The position numbers were made by a program, and so were the translations under genes. A stretch of 64,000 nucleotides of DNA from Microglena sp. YARC (lineage: Eukaryota; Chlorophyta; Chlorophyceae; Chlamydomonadales; Chlamydomonadaceae): assembly GCA_022414725.1 (NCBI GenBank), contig JAJSRW010001511.1, positions 1-64,000 on the forward strand, read 5' to 3'. This document shows, piece by piece, positions 61,401 through 64,000 of this stretch (positions are counted from its first letter, which is position 1; each line of letters opens with the position of its first letter). The notes under the pieces are model-generated. The model saw nothing but the letters and a program-made list of their open reading frames with translations, was not told where the DNA came from and ran no database searches.

Positions 61401-64000
61401 CTCCTCAGTACTGGGCTCGCCAGCAGACAAAAAAATGACGATGATGATGATGATGATGAATAATGCAAAAATCAAAAGCGCATGAGTTCACAGAAGCTTG
61501 CGGCAGGATGCAGTTTAGCCTGCTCAGCTCGCTCAAGTACCAGGCTCGCGCAACAAAAAAAATGTACGATGATATGATGATATGATATGATGCATGAAAA
61601 CTCAGCCTCAAGTCGATGAGTTCACAGAGCTTGGGCAGGAACATGGGTCAGGTGTATTACAGGCCTGGCTCAGCAGCTCCTCAGTACTGGGCTCGCCAGA
61701 CACAAAAAGATGACAGACCTGATGATGATCCAGATAGATATGATACAAAAAAAACATCACCCTCAACTGTCGAATGAGTTCACAAGAGCTATGGCCAGGA
61801 TGCAGATTACAGCTCTGGCTCATCTCCTCAGACTGTTGCTCGCCAGCACACAAAAAAGAATGACGAATATGATGAATAGATGGATACAACACAACTCACC
61901 CAATGTCGTATGAGTTCACAAGCTTGGCAGATGCATTACAGCCCGGCTTCAGCTTCCTCCAGTACGGCCTTGCCAGCACACACCAAAAAGCGTGACGATG
62001 AATGATGTGAAGGCAAAAAACTCCCACTCCATACGATGAGTCACAGAGCTTGGGCAGGGATGCAGTTATACAGCCTAGGCTCAGCTTCCTCAGTACTGGG
62101 CTCGCCAGCAACAAAAACAAAAGACGAGATGATGATCGACCAATGAAATGGCAAAAACTTCACCCTCAAATCGATGAGTTCACAGAGCTTGGCAGATGCA
62201 GTTTTACAGCCTGGCTCTAGTCCTCAGTACCGGTGCTTGCCCAGCAAAAAACAAAAAAAATGACGATGATTGATGATGATGATAAGGGCCAAAAACTCAC
62301 CCTCAAAGTCGATGAGTTCGGCTTGGCAGGAGCCAGTACAGCCTGGCTCAGCTCCTCATAGTACTGGGGCTCGCGCAACAAAAACAAAAATGACGATGAT
62401 GCTATGATGATGATCCGATGATACAAAAAACTCACCCTCAAAGTCGATGAGTCCACAGAGCATTGGGCAGGATGCAGTTTCCAGCAGCCTGAGCTCAGCT
62501 CCTCATTACTGGGCTCCGCAGCACAAAAAAAATGACGATGATGATGATGATGATGATTAATGCAACAAAACTCACTCAAAGTCGAGATGAGTTCACTAGA
62601 GCTTGGGCACGGATGCTCAGTTTACAGGCTGTGCTCCAGGGCCTCCCTCAGTACTGCGGCTGCCCAAGAAAAAAAAAAAACAGAATGATTGATATGATGA
62701 TAATGCACAAAAACCTCACCCTTCAAAAGACATGAGTTTCACAGTATTCTTGGGCAAGAGCAGTTTAACCCCTGCTAGCTCTCAGACTGGGGCGCGCAGC
62801 AACAAAAAAAATGGACGATGATGCATGACAATGCAAAAACTCACCTCACAGTCGATGATTTCGATCAGCTTGGAGAATTTGCAGTTCAGCCTTGGCTAAA
62901 GCTCCTCAGTACTGGTCGCCAGAAAGAAAAACAAAATTGATGAATGATATGATGAGTGATGATAATGCGAAAACTCACCCTCAAAGTCGATAGAGTTCAC
63001 AGAGCTGAGCAGGATGCACGATTAACACTGGCTCAGCCCTCAGGTAACTGGGCTCGCCAGCAGCAAAAATAAAATGACAGATTTGATTGATTGATGATGA
63101 TTGATACAAAACTCACCCTCAAAGTCATAGTTACAGACTTGGCGCGATGCATTTTACGCTGGCTCAGCTCGCTTCTCAGTACTTGGGCTCGCCAGCAGCA
63201 AAAGAACAAATGACTCAGATGATGATTGCTATGTAATGCAAAAATCTCACCCTCAAAGTCGATGAGTTCACATGCTTGGGCAGGATTGCAGTTTCAGCCT
63301 GGCTCAGCCCTCCTCAGTACCAGGCTCGCCAGGCACCAAAAACAAATGCGATGATTTGGATGATGATGATAATGCAAAAACTCACCCTCAAAGTCGATGA
63401 GTTCGCACAGAGCTTGGAGGATGCAATTTACAGCCGGGCTCAGCTCCTCATTTACTGGGCTCAGCCAGCAACAAAAAAATGACGATGATTGATGATGGAT
63501 TATGCAAAAACTCACCCTCAAAGCGATGATTTACCACAGAGCTTGGCAGGGATGCAGTTTACAGCCTGGCTCAGCTCCTCAGTACTCCGGGTCGCAGCAA
63601 ACAAAAACAAATGACGATGATGATGATGATGATAATGCAAAAACCCCCTCAAAGTCGATGATTCACAGAGCTTGGGCAGGATGCAGTTTAACAGCTGGCT
63701 CAGCTCCTCAGTACTGCGGGCTCGCAGCAACAAAGAAATGGACGATGATGATGATGTGATAAATTGCAAAAAAACTTCAACCCTACAAGTCGATGAGTTC
63801 ACAGAGCTTGGCAAGGAGCTGCAGATTACAGCCTGGCTCAGCCCTCAGTACTGGGCTTGCCAGCAAGGTAAACAAAAATGACGATGATGATGATGATGAT
63901 GTGATTTACAAAAACTCACCCTCAAAGTCGATGAGTTCACAGAGCTTGGGCAGGATGCAGATTACAGCCTGGCTCAGCTCCTCAGTACGGGGCTCGCCAG
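26054..64000 (-). CDS. Large split gene: UDP-sugar pyrophosphorylase-fold protein with long helical N-terminal region (5' end off window)
   Basis: Twenty minus-strand exons between 55151 and 26054 join almost entirely in frame, giving about 1,000 residues; the start is beyond 64,000. The last 12 exons (38493-26054, about 570 residues) align in order with the UDPGP family, which makes UDP-sugars from UTP and sugar-1-phosphate: [41 protein letters not shown]...[30 protein letters not shown]. The wording is closest to UDP-N-acetylglucosamine pyrophosphorylase (UAP1). The long extra N-terminal region and divergent nucleotide loop fit the plastid sulfolipid enzyme UGP3 better. This choice is inference. 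The segment after SAK, about 25 residues in UAP1, was not found. The protein ends in a hydrophobic stretch and lysines, unusual for the family. Confidence 0.7.
26168..26790 (-). repeat. Copies of terminal-exon 5' edge plus (GGTT)n
   Basis: The acceptor plus exon start (CCACCTCAGGGATTTGCCGCC to ACAGCAG) is repeated about six times (near 26240, 26325, 26430, 26510, 26575 and 26655), separated by CCAACCAACC and CTACCTAC runs of variable length. Two more decayed remnants sit at about 26710 and 26770. Confidence 0.85.
26845..26996 (-). CDS. UDPGP-fold gene exon, [14 protein letters not shown] motif
   Basis: CTGCAG|CT at the 5' side (two bases complete a codon) and CAG|GTGTGT at the donor; 50 codons. 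[17 protein letters not shown] precedes [17 protein letters not shown], the conserved C-terminal core of UAP1-type enzymes, then [14 protein letters not shown]. Phases match both neighbours. Confidence 0.85.
27000..28013 (-). repeat. Intron of exon-edge copies (exon 26845 5' edge; exon 28014 3' edge)
   Basis: Five copies of the acceptor and first ~45 bp of exon 26845-26996 recur at ~150 bp steps between 27096 and 27720 with GGTGGAGGGGGAGG spacers. A decayed copy of the 3' part of exon 28014-28181, including its GTGCGTCACAC donor, lies at about 27862-27945. Confidence 0.8.
28014..28181 (-). CDS. UDPGP-fold gene exon
   Basis: CTGCAG|CT acceptor and TCAG|GTGCGT donor, 55 whole codons, phase 1 at both ends. 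[20 protein letters not shown] corresponds to the family's VxREDEFSPLKN segment, and [20 protein letters not shown] to the segment before the C-terminal core. Confidence 0.8.
28182..29061 (-). repeat. Intron with edge copies and a near-complete decayed duplicate exon
   Basis: Copies of the 28014-28181 5' edge lie at about 28440-28560 and 28675-28705. A near-complete copy of the 3' half of exon 29062-29224 lies at 28915-29000, but it has lost one G before the donor and so has the wrong phase. GT-rich and C-run spacers fill the rest. Confidence 0.75.
29062..29224 (-). CDS. UDPGP-fold gene exon
   Basis: GGACAG|TAC acceptor and TGGG|GTGAGT donor; 54 codons plus one base. [20 protein letters not shown] and [18 protein letters not shown] correspond to the family's helix after the GN motif and to the lysine-containing GIKxExFxFD segment. 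Only this copy, not the one at 28915, has the phase needed by the next exon. Confidence 0.75.
29225..30260 (-). repeat. Intron of exon-edge copies with CA/GT and C/G runs
   Basis: A copy of the 5' edge of exon 29062-29224 lies at 29330-29415. Four copies of the 3' edge of exon 30261-30386 (AACATCCCATGCACC to ACAG|GTGTG) lie near 29570, 29720, 29915 and 30065. ACACACAAACGATCACGCAA spacers form a ~150 bp unit. Confidence 0.8.
30261..30386 (-). CDS. UDPGP-fold gene exon
   Basis: CCACCCAG|ATT acceptor and ACAG|GTGTGTGC donor, 42 codons, phase 0 on both sides. [20 protein letters not shown] then [17 protein letters not shown]; the FINNI part lines up with the family's F-N-x-GNI segment. Confidence 0.7.
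30387..31335 (-). repeat. Intron of exon-edge copies
   Basis: 5' edge copies of exon 30261-30386 lie at about 30525-30560 and 30690-30735. 3' edge copies of exon 31336-31502 (GCCAAGCCAGCTGACC...GTTTATTGGCTACC) lie at about 30840-30930, 31010-31085 and 31150-31240. GGGTTGGGTT tracts lie between. No exon for the expected ~25 residues between these two exons was found. Confidence 0.75.
31336..31502 (-). CDS. UDPGP-fold gene exon, EDN..ADP motif
   Basis: CCCCCAG|GC acceptor and GCCAAG|GTGCGA donor; 55 codons after two leading bases. [54 protein letters not shown]. The family has VDN-x-L-V-x-x-ADP-x-F-I/L-G here; the metal-binding Asp of that motif is kept (EDN). Confidence 0.9.
31503..32514 (-). 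repeat. 76 bp x8 array of an exon 3' edge, plus one 5'-edge copy
   Basis: 31905-32514 holds about eight near-identical 76 bp units starting at steps of exactly 76 bp (landmarks 31981, 32057, 32133, 32209). Each carries the 3' end of exon 32515-32617 (GCCAGCTCCAAGGGAGGAAG) with its donor and (GGT)n. A 5'-edge copy of exon 31336-31502 lies at 31585-31665. GTGTGGGTTGG spacers lie between. Confidence 0.9.
32515..32617 (-). CDS. UDPGP-fold gene exon
   Basis: CCCAG|GTG acceptor and AGCG|GTGGGT donor; 34 codons plus one base. [18 protein letters not shown], then [16 protein letters not shown]. The family normally has FFQQGxLP and a PDGNGG loop at these places; here they read FSNNTRF and SSKGGSGE, a marked divergence in substrate-binding loops. 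Confidence 0.8.
32618..34426 (-). repeat. Intron of exon-edge copies (5' edge x5, 3' edge x8)
   Basis: Five copies of the 5' edge of exon 32515-32617 lie at about 32735, 32935, 33113, 33275 and 33435, separated by G-rich GGGTGGG tracts. Eight copies of the 3' edge of exon 34427-34675 (GGCTTGGACCCGAGACAG plus donor) lie near 33523, 33622, 33731, 33857, 33970, 34080, 34186 and 34304, period about 112 bp, each with a G-run and TAGTAGTGG spacer. Confidence 0.9.
34427..34675 (-). CDS. UDPGP-fold gene exon, DIGLPS..PWLIM..YFGLDP
   Basis: AAACAG|GTG acceptor and ACAG|GTAGGT donor, 83 codons, phase 0. [20 protein letters not shown] matches the family's D-V-G-L-P-S-x-K-T/S-L-F/L-Q helix; [20 protein letters not shown] and HYFGLDPRQ match PxYIMTS...T..FF...YFGL. 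This is one of the two strongest exons for family assignment. Confidence 0.9.
34676..36032 (-). repeat. Intron with edge copies, telomere-like TTTAGGG stretches and spacers
   Basis: A decayed 5'-edge copy of exon 34427-34675 lies at 34775-34859. Five short copies of the 3' edge of exon 36033-36121 with its GTGGTGAA donor context lie near 35760, 35820, 35865, 35907 and 35963, separated by GGGTTTAGGG/GGTTTAAGG. Also a G/C palindromic element at 35332-35400, a C run at 35643-35671 and two copies of AATCAAAGTTTTTG. 34880-35330 shows no gene. Confidence 0.7.
35332..35400. repeat. Short dispersed G/C palindromic element, copy 2
   Basis: GAGCCCCCTCTTCAAGGGGGC palindrome (written here only to show the 8-base arms GAGCCCCC/GGGGGC), then a 3' flank resembling 3875-3900. 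Confidence 0.4.
36033..36121 (-). CDS. UDPGP-fold gene exon
   Basis: TTTACCAG|TG acceptor and TTCAAG|GTGGTG donor; two bases plus 29 codons. [20 protein letters not shown] then VRCMLSIFK. No family counterpart is obvious, so this is an insert between the nucleotide loop and the DIGLPS helix. It is supported by frame, phase and conserved edge copies. Confidence 0.6.
36122..36204 (-). repeat. 83 bp intron made of an 18 bp acceptor repeat
   Basis: The intron starts GTGAATATTAG and then consists of four units of TGATATTTATTTTACCAG, each ending in a usable acceptor. Confidence 0.8.
36205..36292 (-). CDS. UDPGP-fold gene exon at the expected nucleotide-loop position
   Basis: Donor GATA|GTGAAT is clear. 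The acceptor is uncertain: CAG|GTC at 36292, CAG|CAG three bases earlier, or a farther one near 36334 that would add [14 protein letters not shown]. Reads [20 protein letters not shown] then WKGLVGKID. In the family the sequence after AVLLM is AGGQGTRLG...PK; here it is barely recognisable. Confidence 0.5.
36501..36700 (+). mobile_element. SINE with tRNA-derived head
   Basis: 36501-36580 is tRNA-like: A-box TGGTCTAGTGG, D-arm TTGG/CCAA, and a perfect T-arm GGGGG-TTTGATA-CCCCC containing a B-box (GGTTTGATACC). It is followed by the same body as at 6385 and 25508 (CAACCGCGATGGTAGC to GCGTTATCATTACC). It is the only copy here with the head. Confidence 0.75.
37741..37926 (-). mobile_element. hAT-like MITE, inverted copy
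   Basis: Starts CAGGGTACTTCCATTGGCC and ends TTTGAATAACCCTG, the reverse of 6565-6751, with the same internal GCGC hairpins. It is 186 bp with no clear target-site duplication and is inserted in a large intron. Confidence 0.7.
38203..38493 (-). CDS. UDPGP-fold gene exon, start of the pyrophosphorylase domain
   Basis: CCCCCAG|GCC acceptor and CTCATG|GTAAGA donor; 97 codons, phase 0 at both ends. [20 protein letters not shown] and [17 protein letters not shown] are helical. [20 protein letters not shown]...[15 protein letters not shown] matches the family's pre-loop segment (x-x-G-x-x-x-I-x-x-G-x-v-A-v-l-l-L). Confidence 0.8.
38494..40683 (-). repeat. Intron of exon-edge copies
   Basis: Copies of the 5' edge of exon 38203-38493 (GCCATCCAGCCCATGCC...GTGTATGTCATGGAGGAGCA) lie near 38635, 38835, 39050, 39285 and 39760, each joined to (GT)n and a G-run. 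Four units at 39895-40195 copy the exon's interior (ATGGAGGAGC...GTACTG) with AATTCAAATTC spacers. Four ~120 bp copies of the 3' edge of exon 40684-40806 lie at 40207-40680. Confidence 0.85.
40684..40806 (-). CDS. Helical-region exon
   Basis: CTGCAG|GAC acceptor and ACTCAG|GTGTGG donor; 41 codons, phase 0. [20 protein letters not shown] and [18 protein letters not shown]. Not recognised; amphipathic helix-like. Joins in frame to the pyrophosphorylase domain exon. Confidence 0.7.
40807..43221 (-). repeat. Intron of exon-edge copies, some chimeric, with a large duplicated block
   Basis: At 40970-41215 two units fuse the 5' edge of exon 40684-40806 (GACCTG...ATCAAGGAGATGG) to the 3' side of exon 43222-43376 (GCCATATACCG...). 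From 41371 to 43200, twelve copies of the 3' edge of exon 43222-43376 recur at 120-180 bp (GCATTGCAGAAGTTCATTG-like), with CACCCTGCACCCCACA spacers. Blocks at about 41617-42000 and 42388-42780 are near-duplicates. Confidence 0.85.
43222..43376 (-). CDS. Helical-region exon
   Basis: CACACAG|GT acceptor and CTGAAG|GTAGGA donor; two bases plus 51 codons. [51 protein letters not shown]. Unrecognised, helical, phase-matched to both neighbours. Confidence 0.75.
43377..43950 (-). repeat. Intron with two 5'-edge copies and (GT)n
   Basis: The start of exon 43222-43376 (GTGCTGCCG...CAACGTTTGAG...GAGATGATGAGG) recurs at about 43455-43508 and 43630-43685. Long GT tracts fill the rest. Confidence 0.85.
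43951..44080 (-). CDS. Helical-region exon
   Basis: CCTCCAG|ACC acceptor and AATTG|GTGAGT donor; 43 codons plus one base. [20 protein letters not shown] then [20 protein letters not shown]. Unrecognised; heptad-like leucines. Phase fits both sides. Confidence 0.75.
44081..46084 (-). repeat. Intron: ~60 bp minisatellite and exon 3'-edge copies
   Basis: 44085-44925 holds about 13 units of CAATACTAATCACTCAA with CCCCACCCACCCACC and CCTTCCTA. From 44945 to 46020, five decayed copies of the 3' edge of exon 46085-46292 (AATGACTTAATCCAAGGCC...GAGCTGCAG) alternate with TGTGTGTG and G-run tracts. 45065-45250 shows decayed copies of the exon's acidic GGTGATGGTGGTGA part. Confidence 0.8.
46085..46292 (-). 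CDS. Helical-region exon with acidic Gly-Asp linker
   Basis: TTTTTGCAG acceptor and CTGCAG|GTGGGT donor. [20 protein letters not shown], an [16 protein letters not shown] linker, then [20 protein letters not shown] and VVLSELQ. The acceptor side reads GCAG|GGCTCGC, while upstream copies read GCAG|CTCGC; the latter fits the phase of the preceding exon and the former does not. A two-base insertion or assembly error is likely here. Confidence 0.7.
46293..47994 (-). repeat. Intron: exon-edge copies and a 34 bp donor-derived array
   Basis: Four 5'-edge copies of exon 46085-46292 lie at about 46380-46520, 46575-46640, 46715-46780 and 46855-46915, with GT and G runs. Three 3'-edge copies of exon 47995-48196 lie at about 46965-47040, 47130-47215 and 47745-47825. 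47330-47740 is an array of about 11 units starting GTGGGTAGCATTCAATG, i.e. the intron's own donor sequence. Confidence 0.85.
47995..48196 (-). CDS. Helical-region exon
   Basis: CCCCAG|GAC acceptor and CACTGG|GTGCGT donor; 67 codons plus one base. [60 protein letters not shown]. No family recognised. Confidence 0.75.
48197..50439 (-). repeat. Intron of exon-edge copies with long G/C runs
   Basis: About seven copies of the 5' edge of exon 47995-48196 (GACCTTCTCACC...GATGCCAAGTTCTTCGA) lie between 48300 and 49480, each with G/C runs; later copies carry many one-base indels. Four copies of the 3' edge of exon 50440-50623 (GAGAAGGTGGCACACC...AAG|GTGTG) lie near 49680, 49885, 50095 and 50275. Confidence 0.85.
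50440..50623 (-). CDS. Helical-region exon with two apparent one-base deletions
   Basis: TTCAG|GTT acceptor. Reads [15 protein letters not shown], then needs one extra base to continue as [38 protein letters not shown] and VAHLTTLV. The donor side reads GGTCAG|GTGTG, whereas all downstream copies read GGTCAAG|GTGTG, the form that fits the next exon's phase. Either pseudogenising indels or consensus errors. Confidence 0.6.
50624..53091 (-). repeat. Intron of exon-edge copies with G-rich and CA-rich spacers
   Basis: Four or five copies of the 5' edge of exon 50440-50623 (CAGGTTGT...GAGGAGGCAGCC) lie near 50890, 51090, 51290 and 51495. About seven copies of the 3' edge of exon 53092-53174 (GACATGCAGAACGAGCGCAA...AAG|GTATGC) lie between 52005 and 53000, period about 148 bp, with GTGTCTGTGACTGTGTCTAT spacers. 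51680-51990 is CA/GACACA-rich. Confidence 0.85.
53092..53174 (-). CDS. Helical-region exon
   Basis: ATCACAG|GC acceptor and CGAAAG|GTATGC donor; two bases plus 27 codons: [20 protein letters not shown] then ERNRMRK. The phase-1 join to the exon at 54954 rebuilds a Gly codon. Confidence 0.75.
53175..54953 (-). repeat. Intron: AGGTTTAA minisatellite and exon 3'-edge copies
   Basis: 53210-54190 is a diffuse repeat of AAGAGGTTTAAAAGAGG and CAGAGGTGTA, with a short TAGATTTCTTCTGA cluster at 53755-53820. Five or six copies of the 3' edge of exon 54954-55151 (GATCGTCAAGTC...ACCAACATCACAG|GTG) lie near 54235, 54400, 54540, 54690 and 54815. Confidence 0.85.
54954..55151 (-). CDS. Helical-region exon, alanine-rich
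   Basis: CTCTACAG|TC acceptor and ATCACAG|GTGTGC donor; 65 whole codons between two and one edge bases. [65 protein letters not shown]. The needed upstream base (G) matches the donor side of the 55-64 kb exon copies (GAGG|GTGAGT). Confidence 0.75.
55152..64000 (-). repeat. ~65-70 tandem copies of an exon 3' edge plus intron start
   Basis: After a short GGTGGT tract (55160-55245), a ~125 bp unit runs to the window end. Each has a ~73 bp exon-like part reading [24 protein letters not shown], donor GAGG|GTGAGTTTTTGC, (ATC)n, a T-run and GCTGGCGAG or GCTGGCAAG. Copies at 58900-59760 and 61060-61440 are the cleanest; those at 56500-58000 and 61480-63900 carry many indels. The parent exon, which must end in the same donor, is probably upstream of 64,000. 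Confidence 0.85.

Noticed and set aside
55270..64000. Regular repeats with conserved units, CRISPR-like at first sight
   Set aside because: Units are ~73 bp exon-like sequence with a splice donor and an ATC-rich spacer; spacers are simple repeats, not unique sequences, and the context is eukaryotic.

Overview
This is eukaryotic nuclear DNA. Genes are split by GT-AG introns, most of the window is microsatellite, minisatellite and satellite DNA, and there are SINE-like and MITE-like insertions. I could not place the species. A plastid-bearing protist or green alga is my best guess: the first gene is a bacterial/organellar-type ribosomal protein L11 methyltransferase, and the second is best explained as a UDP-sugar pyrophosphorylase-fold protein of the long, plastid UGP3-like kind. 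This is inference.

Layout. (1) 1-5905, plus strand: the 3' part of a prmA-like gene. Four exons (951-1105, 3604-3663, 4934-5071, 5807-5905) sit among very large repeat-filled introns; the 5' end lies off the window. (2) About 5.9-26.0 kb: a repeat-dominated intergenic region. It holds a 3.18 kb satellite (6276-14750, about 2.7 copies) with a hAT-like MITE and a SINE fragment inside every copy, a 0.55-0.57 kb tandem triplication (16.3-18.0 kb), 887 bp of nearly pure (AACCC)n, CTG tracts and several minisatellites. Only one weak coding-like patch (23.4-24.1 kb) was seen. (3) 26,054-64,000, minus strand: one very large gene. Twenty exons can be placed by conserved reading frame, splice sites and matching intron phases. 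The last 12 encode a UDPGP-fold domain followed by a hydrophobic, lysine-rich C-terminus. The eight upstream exons encode an alanine/glutamate-rich, probably helical region I do not recognise. The 5' end is beyond position 64,000.

The most striking property is shared by both genes: nearly every intron is built from tandem, decaying copies of the edge of the neighbouring exon, splice site included. Downstream introns start with copies of the exon's 3' edge plus donor; upstream introns end with copies of the acceptor plus the exon's 5' edge. The extreme case is 55.3-64.0 kb, with roughly 65-70 copies of a ~125 bp exon-intron unit. Intron phase shows which copy is usable, and most copies are broken decoys.

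Caution on data quality: several well-conserved frames carry one-base indels, one ~770 bp block is duplicated with differences that are nearly all single-base insertions, and the 55-64 kb array is full of random indels. Some of the apparent decay may be uncorrected long-read error.
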